64,000 bases of DNA from contig JAQOSZ010000298.1 in assembly GCA_030347455.1 (NCBI GenBank), positions 248,001 through 312,000 of the forward strand. Reading direction: 5' to 3'. The position numbers and the translations under genes were made by a program. Each line of letters starts with the position of its first letter. Positions within the stretch are counted from its first letter, which is position 1. The stretch is from Kentomonas sorsogonicus. Its lineage: Eukaryota; Euglenozoa; Kinetoplastea; Trypanosomatida; Trypanosomatidae. Below are positions 18,081 to 27,841 of the stretch, one piece after another. The notes under the pieces were generated by a model that searched no databases, was not told where the DNA came from, and was given only the letters and a program-made list of their open reading frames with translations.

Positions 18081-19589
18081 ATGCGTCAAGAAATTGTGGC
18101 ACTTCGCCAACTTATAGCTGAGGGTGCGGACTCTGAAGCACAGCTGGCCGAACTCAAGAAGCAGCATTCGGTGGTGTTGCCGCTGCGAGTGGAGGTCCTT
18201 TCCGACGCCGATACAGACGCGCTCACCCTTCGCTGCACCGCCGCCGCCGCCGCCGAAACAGAGTGTAACACATTTCTTCTGCGCTCTCATCACGATGAGA
18301 AACTGGCGTCGCGACAGCCGCCGCGCCTCAAGCCTCGCACGGCCGTTGCGGAGCGCGGCTATCCGTTGGCAAAGCGGGAGGAATTGGAGGCGGGCACACG
18401 CTGCCGCCCGCAGCTTCCCGCCACGAAGCCGTCCCCTGCCGCTGCTGCTGACACCTCCTCAGCTCCAAAGGATGCCGCTACCGGCACCAACCCACAGCCG
18501 GCGCCGATGAAACCGAAAGAGCAGAGTCATCGCGACGCTGGTCTTGCTCAAGTCACTATCAAAAAGGAAGATGACCACGAAACAACGAATACACCTTCCC
18601 CCGTCAGTGAGAGTGACGCCCTCCCAACCTCCCTTGCGCAGGGCGAGAATGAGGAGACCGTGGAGGCGGCACCGGCTCTTGCCACTGCCGCCACGACCCC
18701 TCCACAAGCAGCACCTACGGCTGAGACGAAGCAGCCCACTCTGTTTGATCTCATGAAGAGCGCCTCGGGTAGCACTGTCGCGGCGTCGAAACCAGAGCTC
18801 GGTAAGAAGCGCGCGCGCGCCACAAAGACGAATCCAAAGGAGAAGAAGCCCACTGCGAAGAAAGCCAAGAAGGAGACCGGAAACAGTGTTGCCAAGCTGG
18901 CGAGGGCATCGAAGAACGCCGCGGCGAATGCTGGCACGTCGGTCCAGTTTGACGAGGAGGAAGAGGAGAATGACAAGAACGACTCCGGGCGAGTCAAGCT
19001 TGGGCGTAACGTCTCAGGCAGACGCGAACGACAACGATCTTAACCTGCTAGAGGTGGAGCTGACGGACATTGCAGAAAACGATGACATCATCGTTTGCGA
19101 CGACGCGCCGCCGATGGCGTTTTGTTCCGCTGAGCCCCCGCAGCCCACCCTGTCGCGCAGAACGCTACTCCAACCGCCTGTAGGGCCACGCCAGGTCACG
19201 CCGTACAGATACCACTGAGCCCCTCTCAGCCCCGCCTGAGCGGTTTTCTCTCTCCCGACGTCGTCAAGTTTCAACGCCAGTACAAGCGTGATGTGGTCTC
19301 CGACCTGGTTGTGGAGAACGACGAGTACATCAGCGTCGACGTCGTGCGGTACATTCACAAGGAGACGGGGGAGACACTAACAGAGGAGGAGTACTTCTCG
19401 CGTAGCAACGCCATCCGAGCCAGCAGTCCCTCCACCGCGGTGGATGCTGCTGCCGAGGCTCATACTCCTAGTCCCGCCGCCGCCAAACACCGACAGGCCC
19501 CACGTGAATCCCCTTCGGCTGTCTCCCGTCCTGCAATATCCGCTAAGAAAACAACACCGACGTTGCTCTCCTTCTTTGGCAAGCATTAG
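18081..19589 (+). CDS. POLD3-like protein with PIP box; frame changes twice
   Basis: Candidate third subunit of DNA polymerase delta. Frame 1 runs from ATG 18081 to a stop at 19041. The coherent sequence then continues in the next frame (NDLNLLEVELTDIAENDD) to 19216, and returns to the first frame for KFQRQYKRDVVSDLVVENDE up to 19589. The changes lie at about 18985-19018 and 19134-19216. The parts look like one protein of about 500 residues: short helical N-terminus, long Ala/Pro/Thr/Lys-rich disordered middle with KKRARA and KKPTAKKAKK basic clusters, a late block DVVRYIHKETGETLTEEEYF that resembles the pre-terminal POLD3/Cdc27 motif, and a C-terminal PCNA-interacting motif TPTLLSFFGKH (Thr replaces the usual Gln). 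A second PIP-like motif, QPTLFDLM, lies near residue 225. The POLD3 identity rests on architecture and short motifs. The two opposite shifts may be sequence errors. Confidence 0.5.
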
Positions 19590-20667
19590 AGCAGAAGAAA
19601 AAAAAAAATCATCACGGCATAGAATTTATCATTAAAAAAACGGTCGAGGGAACAGAAAAAGAGAGAGAGAAAGACAGAGAGATGACTCGATTAAGCGTTT
19701 CAGACGAATTTCTTCTCTTGCTTCTCCTCCCACCCTCCACCCCACTCCGTACCCTCTCTACAAGGGGACAATCATAGATACTCCATCCATTTTTATCAAT
19801 TCTTACCTTTACCATAGCATAGATACTACGGCAGCGCGTTACTATTATTTAATCTCTACATTCTCAACTGTTTGAATACGGCATGTGCTCAAAGACAGGC
19901 TAGCGTGAAGTTAGATCATACTTCTTCTTTCGGGCAAAACTAAAAGAAATAGAAGAAGAACTACTGTTGCGTCTTTGTGTGTTGTCGTTGACGATTTTTT
20001 TTTTATTAATTCGTATCTCTGGGTGAGAACTTGCTTCCGACTCCTCCTTTTTGTTTTATCGCTGCAAAGAGGTTGCAACGACTTCAGTCAATGCCGCTTC
20101 ACTGTGTGATGGGTTCATCTCTGGGGAATAGGTGAAGCTGTTTTTTTTTTTTTTTCTTCTTCTTCTTCTTCTTCTTTCTTTACGTTGGGCGGTACCAGGC
20201 TAGGTATTTGGGCGACTATGGAGTTTCCGAGTTACCTTCACTCCTGGTTTCTACCCCAGTCCACTGCTTTTCTGAAGTAGCGTCTCAATTATTGCCTCCG
20301 CCTTAATGGGATAGCCCCGTTTACCTCTATGTCTCCTACCATCCTCCACCCTCCCCCCCCCCCCCAATCATCCTCCGTTTTCTAACGTAGTTTTCAATAT
20401 CTCACATCCACGTGTTCCCTTCTGAGGAGGCCTCTTATCGCATCTTTAATCTGAAAAGAAAAAGAGTTCTCACTGGCGTCACAATTCTTGGCTGGATTGC
20501 TTACCGTATCCTTCGGTGGTCCCTCTGTACTACAGAGGAGAGAAATAAAAAAGTTAACCAAAGAGAAGGAATTCAAGGTGTCGCCCGTACGGGGACGTTA
20601 CGGACACAGGAACAAAGCGCTGAGTGTGTGTGTGTGTGTGTCCTTTCGTGTGTAGGGTCTGCTCAAA
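19590..20667 (+). other. Long intergenic spacer
   Basis: No gene accepted. Contains A- and GA-rich sequence just after the POLD3-like stop, a T15 run at 20141-20155 continuing into a CTT trinucleotide array to about 20177, a C-run near 20352-20366 and a GT repeat at about 20628-20641. A GTG-initiated 91-codon frame at 20412 was rejected. Confidence 0.55.
20141..20177. repeat. T15 plus CTT trinucleotide tract
   Basis: Fifteen T residues followed by about seven CTT units; a long pyrimidine tract of the sort used for trans-splicing and polyadenylation, but almost 500 bases from the next ATG. Confidence 0.85.
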
Positions 20668-21276
20668 ATGAATCGTCTAGCTCTTAACAGCGTGGCGCTC
20701 GCCAAGGGTTCTGATATTCATAACAGAAGAGCGAAGTTGGCGCTCTACAAGGAGTGCCTAGCGGTTGCCACGTTTCTAGAGGACGATCTGATCCGGGAGC
20801 ACACGCTGGCGGAAGTGCGTGAAAAATGGCTGGCTGGCCGCGGTGCTGGCGGGTATTCTCTTCAGCTACAGATCGCGTCGTGTCTGGATCGAATCGCATA
20901 CGGTCGACTATGCCTGTCGAAGGTCCGGCAGCGCATGCTCCCCAAGGCGAGCACCACGTACAACTGGGGCGTGCTGGCCCCGACTGAGAATATCAAGGTT
21001 GTCAGTCACCGCGACGAGCGCCAGAGCCCCGACGCCTTCGACCACGGCCGCGGCAACCGCGACTTTGTTCCGATGACCAACTGGTGCCGTGGCAACATGG
21101 ACCCCGACGCGATCGTGCGCCACAAGGAGCTCACGGACCGCCAACACTTTATGGGGCCGCATTGGCGCGACCGGCCCAGACCGATGCAGCTGGATCAGCT
21201 CAGCTTCGAAGAGCAGCTGCATGTACAGTTCCAGAAGAAACCCAAGATGCGTACGACTCCAAAGAAACACTTCTAA
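20668..21276 (+). CDS. Conserved-looking 202-residue protein, possibly mitochondrial
   Basis: I do not recognise the family. ATG 20668 follows a GT repeat and a short spacer. The protein is basic and has an N-terminal arginine-containing stretch (MNRLALNSVALAKG) that could be a mitochondrial presequence. Next comes a helical segment with RRAKLALYKECLAVATFLED, reminiscent of but not matching an LYR motif, then a Trp/Arg/His/Pro-rich second half (DRPRPMQLDQLSFEEQL) and a basic C-terminus TPKKHF. Size and composition fit a mitochondrial ribosomal or respiratory-complex accessory subunit specific to kinetoplastids, but that is inference. The codon use resembles neighbouring genes, which supports a real gene. 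Confidence 0.7.
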   Translation: MNRLALNSVALAKGSDIHNRRAKLALYKECLAVATFLEDDLIREHTLAEVREKWLAGRGAGGYSLQLQIASCLDRIAYGRLCLSKVRQRMLPKASTTYNWGVLAPTENIKVVSHRDERQSPDAFDHGRGNRDFVPMTNWCRGNMDPDAIVRHKELTDRQHFMGPHWRDRPRPMQLDQLSFEEQLHVQFQKKPKMRTTPKKHF

Positions 21277-22025
21277 ACGCAATGATTGTGTTTTTATTAT
21301 CATGTGGGGGGAGGGGAGGGGTCTGCAGCACTTCCCGCATTGCCCACGTACCGTTGCTTCGTTTGCTTGTCTTGTCGTACTACCGCCACATTCACTCACA
21401 CTTTACAGCTCTTCTTCCTTGCCCTCCTGCTGCATCATGTCGAAGCTTGATTTTTATTCAAAAATAAAAAAGAAAAAGGAATGATAATTGTTTGTGTTTA
21501 TGCTCAACAACACGGTTGCACGTGTCATCATGCTGAGGAGAGTCTTTATGTATCTATTTGATACTTGAGGGAAGAAATTTGTACATTTTTTTCCCCCTTT
21601 TCATTCCAATCGCTCCAACACTGGTGTCAGTGAGGTCCAACACTCAGACACTCCCTTTTGTGTAGCATTCGCGTGTGAAAGACTACGTATTTTCAAATTT
21701 AATTTGCTTTGATTTTTTCCTCGGCTCAGATTCGATGACTTTCATTTCATGTGACTTCCCCTTCATGCACTGCCACTCTGGAAACACGTGCCTGCCGAAA
21801 CGAACAAATATATATATATATATATAACAGGAACATCTTTATGAACAAAAAGAAATGATACACAAGGGAACTAAAGCAAGCAACAGTATCAGTCGAAACT
21901 TTTAGTGCTTCTCAAAAACGTCCGCAGGGTATTCAGTCCCCCCCCCCAAAAAAAAAAAGAAGAAAAAAGAACGGGGAAACAAAAATAATAAAACCTCGAT
22001 ACTGCGATACATATACATTATCACA
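21277..22025 (+). other. Intergenic spacer
   Basis: No gene seen. Contains GGGGAGGGG near 21305, an AT microsatellite at about 21808-21826, and a C10 run followed by an A11 run at 21938-21958 shortly before the next ATG. Confidence 0.55.
21808..21826. repeat. AT microsatellite
   Basis: About nine AT units in the spacer upstream of the LAMTOR4-like gene. Confidence 0.85.
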
Positions 22026-22310
22026 ATGAGTCAGATCAGCGCGGTGAAGGACCAACTGCTGTCGCTGTCGGTGAACAACTTCATCATCCTCACCTCCGTT
22101 GGGAACGTCGTGGAGTGTGGAGGTGACTTCACTGATCCTATAAGCCAAAAGCTTGCGTACGCTATTCTTCAGCAGTGCAACGAACTGCTTGACACGGACG
22201 AGGAGTTCAGCCGCGCCACGTACTGCGATGGAGACGTGACATACGTTGCGACATCCGTTCGCGAAAAGGATGAAACGTACGGTGTCATGATCAAGAAAAC
22301 AAAAGCCTGA
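22026..22310 (+). CDS. LAMTOR4-like roadblock-fold protein
   Basis: 94 residues, the size of a single short roadblock domain. Pattern: short helix, strand NNFIILTSVGNVVECGGDF, helix ISQKLAYAILQQCNELL, strands FSRATYCDGDVTYVATSV and TYGVMIKK. This mirrors human LAMTOR4, where GYLVLSEGAVLASSGDL is followed by a helix and then FKRLSVVFGEHTLLVTV. It lacks the extra N-terminal helix of dynein LC7/roadblock. LAMTOR4 is part of the Ragulator complex that anchors Rag GTPases and TORC1 on lysosomes; a TOR gene lies 28 kb downstream, though position alone says nothing about function here. Alternatives: another roadblock protein such as a TRAPP or dynein light-chain relative. The assignment is by eye and should be treated as tentative. 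Confidence 0.5.
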   Translation: MSQISAVKDQLLSLSVNNFIILTSVGNVVECGGDFTDPISQKLAYAILQQCNELLDTDEEFSRATYCDGDVTYVATSVREKDETYGVMIKKTKA

Positions 22311-22615
22311 ATCGCTCTTTCCTCCAACCAATGTTCGCTTTTCTTTTTCCCTTTTATTTACTGTGTGTTAGTGCGTTTTAACTTCTGCTACGCGTGCCTG
22401 TTTGCTTCAGCCATTGCTTCCTTTTTTTCTTCTTTGTTTTTAAAGTTTTTGTGTGTTTGTTTGTATCCCGAGATGTTTTCTATCAAAGTCTTTACTAGTG
22501 CCCGCCGACACAGAAAATAAAAATTGAATCAGCGACAGCATTCATAACCGCAGCCGCTCCCCTACATTGGTTGTAAGAAGTGAGGAAACGAAATGTACAT
22601 GGATTGTCACTGACG

Positions 22616-22647
<32 letters not shown>

Positions 22648-23236
22648 CATCTGACTGTTTACCGTGTTGTTCTCCTCGTCAACATCATCTAGTGTGAACT
22701 TATTTCGTGAAACAACTTATGCCTTACTTCAAAAACAGTATACTGTACATAACGCAATTCCGTATCAATGGAGCTACACACCACTAACCCCTCTATGCTT
22801 TCGTCATACTTTCACTTTTTTTTTCGTGCTCCGCTCTGAACTGTGTAGCCCTTGCAACATAATTTGTATACAGGTACCCATTAGCATTTCACTTTTTCTA
22901 GGTTCATCCTATCTTTCTTACGCACACAAGAAAAAAAAGAGAAGATTAAATAGATTCATACACTCACCCCCAAAACACACACACACACCATAAACCCCCA
23001 CTCCCCTCTTCACTACTTCCTCTATTGTCAGTTACGAACCCAAGTTATCCTATAAACGCCTTTGTTTGCTGCCGTCTCTCCTTGTTCTAACTGTGCAAAA
23101 ACATTCGAAACAGCCATCTCGTAGCTTTTGTTACTGCGTCCCTAATACGCTTTCGCCCCCCGCCCCCCGCCCACCTCTACGTCTTCTCCACTCTTGGTCT
23201 GTCTCTCTGTCACCTGTGTATAATCGCGGATTCAAC
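22311..23236 (+). other. Intergenic spacer
   Basis: No gene seen. It holds a (CA)11 run at 22616-22637 joined to an AT run ending near 22647, CA repeats at about 22973-22988, and C/T-rich sequence at about 23150-23210 just before the FHA gene. The frame upstream of that gene is open to 23066 but lacks an ATG before 23237. Confidence 0.55.
22616..22647. repeat. CA plus AT compound microsatellite
   Basis: Eleven CA units followed by about five AT units. Confidence 0.9.
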
Positions 23237-24414
23237 ATGTATGTCTTTTTGCTCTGTGGTGATGCGCGATATCACTTGCCGGAAGGAAAGAACGTTATTG
23301 GTCGGGCGACGATCCCCGTCGACGAAGGGATTCACTTTATCAGCATTCCCAGCGCCACCATGTCAATCAGCCGAATGCAGGCCATCATCGAGGTCGCCCC
23401 GAACGCGGATGTCTGGATTACAGATTGCGAAAGCACCAACGGAACCTACATCGCGTGCAACGGTGGGCCTGGGATACGAATTGAACCCAAATACTACTAC
23501 CAGCTGAAACACACCAATCGCGTCGTCTTTGGCGATGTGGAGTGCACACTTCTCGTTGTCGGTGACACCGCCGCACCAACCGACCCCACTTGTGCGACCA
23601 CTGCGAGCGATCATCATCATCATCGTGGCATCACGAGCACTGCACGACCCACGTCGAGACTGCCACGCACCGCCCTGGCCTCCGACAACGGTGAATCCGA
23701 CAGCGAATCGGACAGCGTGGGTGCGCAACAGCCTGCTCGCGTGAGGCAACCGTATCTCAGCGCCGAGATGATGAAACGCGGCCGAAGCGAGGCGGAGTCG
23801 GATGACGTGCCGGCACGGGGAAGCTCTGCCAAGAAGGTGAGGACCGAGACCACACGGGCATCGTCCAGTGCCTCCAATGGCGCAGCACCCATAACCGTCT
23901 GTTTCAGCGGCATGGATGAGGCGGAAAAGAAGACCGCTGTGAAGCTGATGGCTCGCAAAAAGATGAAGCATGCCACGCGCATCCTGTCGAGCAATCTCCT
24001 GGTGGTAGGCAAGCCCCCCACGCGAACGCCGAAGATGATCATCGCGGTTGCCCGGGGATTCCCGTGGTCACGATCGATTACCTCAAGCAGGACACCGCCG
24101 GCGAACTGGACGTGGAGTCGCTCTCGAAGTACGTCCCACACGTCGCGCACGAGAAGCTAGACTACCCGCCTGCGCTGCTTGTGGAGACGATCGTAGGCAG
24201 CCAAAAGAAGAATGTGCCTGCGCTCAGCGGCCTTTTCTTTGATCTGTCGGCCCTCACTAAAAAGACAAAACCGGTGGCTAAAGAGATTATCGAGGGGTGC
24301 GGCGGAACCATTCTCGCGGCCCGAGCAAAACAATCTAACAGCATCAAATTAACTGATGCCGACCTGGGCGACATCTATGACTCCCTCATGCGCGGTAAGC
24401 CTATTACGCCATGA
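23237..24414 (+). CDS. FHA and tandem-BRCT protein (nibrin/MDC1-like architecture); one frame change
   Basis: The first ATG of the FHA frame is 23237. Residues 1-110 form an FHA domain: GRATIPVD, SISRMQAIIEV and TDCESTNGTYI carry the phosphothreonine-binding Arg, Ser-Arg and Asn-Gly-Thr residues. About 110-215 is a disordered Ser/Asp/Arg-rich linker with a HHHH stretch and KKVRTE basic cluster. Then ITVCFSGMDEAEKKTAVKLM starts a BRCT domain. Its RTPKMIIAVARG core should continue as GIPVVTIDYLKQD, but that part lies in the next frame; one base seems missing in the GGGG at 24054-24057. The second BRCT-like stretch (ALSGLFFDLSALTKKTKPVA to the end) closes at 24414. Total about 392 residues. FHA plus BRCT pairs act as DNA-damage adaptors (NBS1, MDC1). 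Unlike NBS1, FHA and BRCT are separated by about 100 residues. Confidence 0.78.
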
Positions 24415-25373
24415 GTCGTCAGGAGAGTGCATGTGAAGATGATCGAGTCAACATGATTTTCTGATGTTGTTGCTACTGTTGTTTTTGTTGTTTTCTGTGT
24501 GCGTGCGTGTGGCAGCTTTCTTTCTTTCTTTCTTTCTTTTCCTTTTCTTTTACACATGCCGTAACTGACTCTTCTTCTGAAAGTGACGTCTGCGTATTGT
24601 GTGCTTCTCAGCACGCAGTGATCTCACGCGACAAAGAGTACGAGGTAAATAGGTAGAAGGGAAATGACAAAAAAAAAAAAACACACGACACAGTTCGGTT
24701 ACTTGACAAACAGGAATTTTTTTCCCCTGGTGTGAAAGGGAGTATTGGATGCTTGGGTGTATGAGATCACTAAAAGACGGAGATCCCCTCCCCTTCGCCT
24801 CCCACTCAACAAGTTGGCGCCCTTTGCCAGAGCGATATATATATAGTACTAATACTAAGTGCATATTTTTTTTTTTTTTTGCCTCTTTGCGACGCAGTCA
24901 CTTTCACTTGAACAACAGCACTGTCTTCACCGTCTGATTGTTAAACGTGTCCATCCTCTATGCCATTATATGCCACTACTTTGTCTACACCAGCTGTGTG
25001 AACACACTTCGCTTCATTATCCTTCTTACACTCTGCGTTGAACACTTTCCGATGCATTTTTGTTTTTTTTTTCGGCTTCTTCAAAAGCGGCATTTTTAAC
25101 ATCAATAAAATTATATAGGTTGCTGCTCATCAACAGCTATACTGCATTACTACTCCGTATTTTGACTGACCTCTAGATTTTTCTAGTGAGTCATCTTCTT
25201 ATTGTGGTACGCGTTAACAGCAAACAGCGAAGACAATCATAACGATAGTCAACATATTTTTTTCGTTGTCGGTCAACTCCTCCGCTCCCTCCTCCTCATT
25301 TTTCTTTCTTGTGCTTTCCTACTGTTTCTCCTTCAAATTTGCGTCTGCGGGTCTACAACAGTGTCACGTCAGA
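24415..25373 (+). other. Intergenic spacer
   Basis: No gene seen. Contains a TTTC tetranucleotide array at about 24516-24540, an A12 run near 24669, a TA run at about 24835-24846, a T14 run near 24867, and pyrimidine-rich sequence at 25268-25340 that is the likely splice region for the next gene. Confidence 0.55.
24516..24540. repeat. TTTC tetranucleotide array
   Basis: Six tandem CTTT units in the FHA-BRCT 3' flank. Confidence 0.85.
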
Positions 25374-27239
25374 ATGAGCCGCAAGTCCCGGCGCTCTGAT
25401 GGCCTGAGTCTTGTGCTGGATGACATCGACGATATCCTCGGAGTCAGCCGTCCGTTGGTTCGATCACCCTCACGCGACTCCCAAACGACCACGACGTCTT
25501 CTCCGCGGTCACCGACGTCAGGGTGTGCCCACAAGCGTCAGCGAGCGGAGCACGACGACTCTGTTCAATACCTCGCGAGGCAGCGGCAGAGGCGTGGAGG
25601 TGCAGACTTGGTAGCCGTCGTTGGTTCGGATTCGATGCTGGGCTGCTCCGAACTGGATCTCCTGCAGCGGAAGGAGGAAGAGGTTGCTGACATGGTACTG
25701 TTTCTTGCGCAGACAGTTCAAAGGGCGCGCTCGCTTCAGTCTCTCACGGAGCTTGCACAGCACGTTGCCTCCGTTGGTGTTGTCAACGTTATTAACGCCC
25801 TCAAACAAGCTGGGTTACTGGAGCAGTTTATCGCCGTCTTGTGCACATGCGCACTCGTCGACTACAATGTGTGGCCCGAAATGGTGCGTTTCCTTGACGC
25901 CATCGTCAACACCTGCCCCCCACATGCGCTCTACTCCCCAGAAATGGTACAACTGTGCTGCAGAGGTCTGCGGGCGCCTGAGCCTACAGCACTCTCTCCG
26001 AGGGACGCAAGTGTGCAGGCGGTGCAGAGCACCCAGCCTCAAGAGAGTGAAGTGAGCACTAGTAGTAGTTGTGGTAGTAGTGCGATGACACCTTCAACGG
26101 CCCGCCAGCATGCTCATTGGTCCTGTCGGAAAGGCAACCGCAAATCCATCACTTCACCGGCGATGTTGCCTGAGGAACAGCAACGGAAGGTACTGGCTGA
26201 TGCGATTGCAACAGTGTCAAGCACACGTGAGAGTGCGACCACTGGAGAGCCGCTGACCGTCTCTGCCTTCTGCGTCTCAACGCTGCTCCAGCTGACGTTG
26301 TTGGAGAACACTTCCGATTCCGCTGAGCAACGTCGTCTGGTATCGGAAGCGTTTGCCAGCTCCACAGTGTGCACCGACTTCAGCGCCGTCCTGCGCACGG
26401 CCCTCCACGCGTCACAGCAATCGGGCACGACTGACAAGGAACGCGAACACGGAGCTGTTCCTCTTTCTCTTCTCCTCAAGTTCATGGAGACCGCCACGGT
26501 CTCTTTTCGAGCGTCGACCGTTATGCAGCTGGGACGACTGGTGATGGATGACCTCGTGCACGGCCTTTTCCGCGACACGACAGAACACAGCAGCACTACG
26601 TTGAACATGCTTCTACGGGTAATCACGAACGTCACCAATGTGCACCCTGGTGTGCTTCACGGCGCCAAGGAACAGAACGACGACAGTAGCCTGCGCAAGC
26701 TGTCCCAGTTTTCGCGCGAGGTTCTGATAGAAAACGCAACGGGCAGTAGTACGGATGCGGAGATGTGCACGTTTGTGTTGTGTATCTGCATCAACATAAT
26801 CAAATGGGAAAACAGTCAGAGTGCTGCTGCTGAAGGTGGGTCCCCATTATTCCTTGAATCATTGAAGCTTGGGGCGAAGCAAGACTGGTTGCTGCGCGAG
26901 TGTGTAGAGCGCTTGCTGACACTCCACACCTCAGCTGCTACGGAGGACGTCGTTCTCGCCGGATACTATGCAGTGTTTATTGCAGTTGTTTCTTTATCAC
27001 ATGCGGAAAACATTCGTGTGCGTACCATCACGTGTATCGCCCAAGCGTGGAAAGTGTCACGCCCCGAAACCAGCTGTCCTGTGACCCCCATGTCGATTGT
27101 TCTCGCTGTAATACAAGAATTCATCTTGTTTCAGAGCTCCTCGCACGTTCTGACCCGCGAAGCTTTGAGCGAGATGATGGCGCTGGTTGACAAAGTCGCT
27201 GCAGCTAACAATATAGAAATCAAAGAAAATTTCGTATAG
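25374..27239 (+). CDS. Helical-repeat protein, possible WAPL-like cohesin-release factor
   Basis: 621 residues from ATG 25374; the open frame extends upstream to 25266 but without an ATG. Residues 1-75 are basic and Ser/Arg-rich, with the motif LDDIDDILGVSRP. About 100-185 is helical (EVADMVLFLAQTVQRARSLQ, LTELAQHVASVGVVNVINAL). A Ser/Thr-rich insert follows, and then a long alpha-helical C-terminal half with armadillo-like helices up to LTREALSEMMALVDKV. The pairing of an early D-x2-x-F/Y-L-x3-L-type helical start with a large ARM-like C-terminal region recalls WAPL, which removes cohesin from chromatin. The resemblance is architectural and by short segments only. If not WAPL, it is an unidentified ARM/HEAT protein. 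Neighbours give no functional support. Confidence 0.45.
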   Translation: MSRKSRRSDGLSLVLDDIDDILGVSRPLVRSPSRDSQTTTTSSPRSPTSGCAHKRQRAEHDDSVQYLARQRQRRGGADLVAVVGSDSMLGCSELDLLQRKEEEVADMVLFLAQTVQRARSLQSLTELAQHVASVGVVNVINALKQAGLLEQFIAVLCTCALVDYNVWPEMVRFLDAIVNTCPPHALYSPEMVQLCCRGLRAPEPTALSPRDASVQAVQSTQPQESEVSTSSSCGSSAMTPSTARQHAHWSCRKGNRKSITSPAMLPEEQQRKVLADAIATVSSTRESATTGEPLTVSAFCVSTLLQLTLLENTSDSAEQRRLVSEAFASSTVCTDFSAVLRTALHASQQSGTTDKEREHGAVPLSLLLKFMETATVSFRASTVMQLGRLVMDDLVHGLFRDTTEHSSTTLNMLLRVITNVTNVHPGVLHGAKEQNDDSSLRKLSQFSREVLIENATGSSTDAEMCTFVLCICINIIKWENSQSAAAEGGSPLFLESLKLGAKQDWLLRECVERLLTLHTSAATEDVVLAGYYAVFIAVVSLSHAENIRVRTITCIAQAWKVSRPETSCPVTPMSIVLAVIQEFILFQSSSHVLTREALSEMMALVDKVAAANNIEIKENFV

Positions 27240-27841
27240 AGCTCAAAATATACAGGGGGGGAGAGTGAGGGAAGGGACGGTCCACAGGGCACTTCTAAAG
27301 CACCAGAGCAGGTCTCCTCACCCCTCCCCTAACCTCTTTATCCTTACAACAACAAACATGTACCGTCTACTTCACACAGATCTACAGATATACTATCAAA
27401 TGAACAAGAAAAAATGAATTTGTAGTGAAATTGGTTAATTAGGTGAAAACAAGCACTATCAGCACCGTCTTGTCGGGAGACCACCTCTCTTCGTATTGTT
27501 ATGTGTATTTTTTTTTTTCCTCCCTCTCTATGTCTCTCTATGACGCCAGTCAGTAGCATCGCTCTCCTTTCCAATTTCCGTCAGTCCTGCACCAGAAAAC
27601 TGATAACTCTTACTAGATATTTTAGATGAACTTTAGCCCACCAACTTCTCAGTAGATTTCTTTTTTTCTCTCTCTTAATTTACCCCCTTTTTCAAGGGCA
27701 TACCTGTATACGTGCGACGTCACAGAAACGGAAACATAAAACCAACACACAATCGAGACAACACAACAGAATCCCTCGCTGCGCCTCTTTCACCCCCCCC
27801 CCCATTCCCCATTCCCTCACTCCTTCCGCACTGTTCACACA
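27240..27841 (+). other. Intergenic spacer
   Basis: No gene seen. Contains a short G-run near 27256, T-rich tracts around 27508-27530 and 27660-27680, and a C12 run at about 27791-27803 only 40 bases before the kinesin ATG. Confidence 0.55.

Noticed and set aside
20412-20687. 91-codon frame with a hydrophobic stretch before the 202-residue gene
   Set aside because: Begins at GTG without any ATG upstream of the hydrophobic part, and overlaps the next gene's start.
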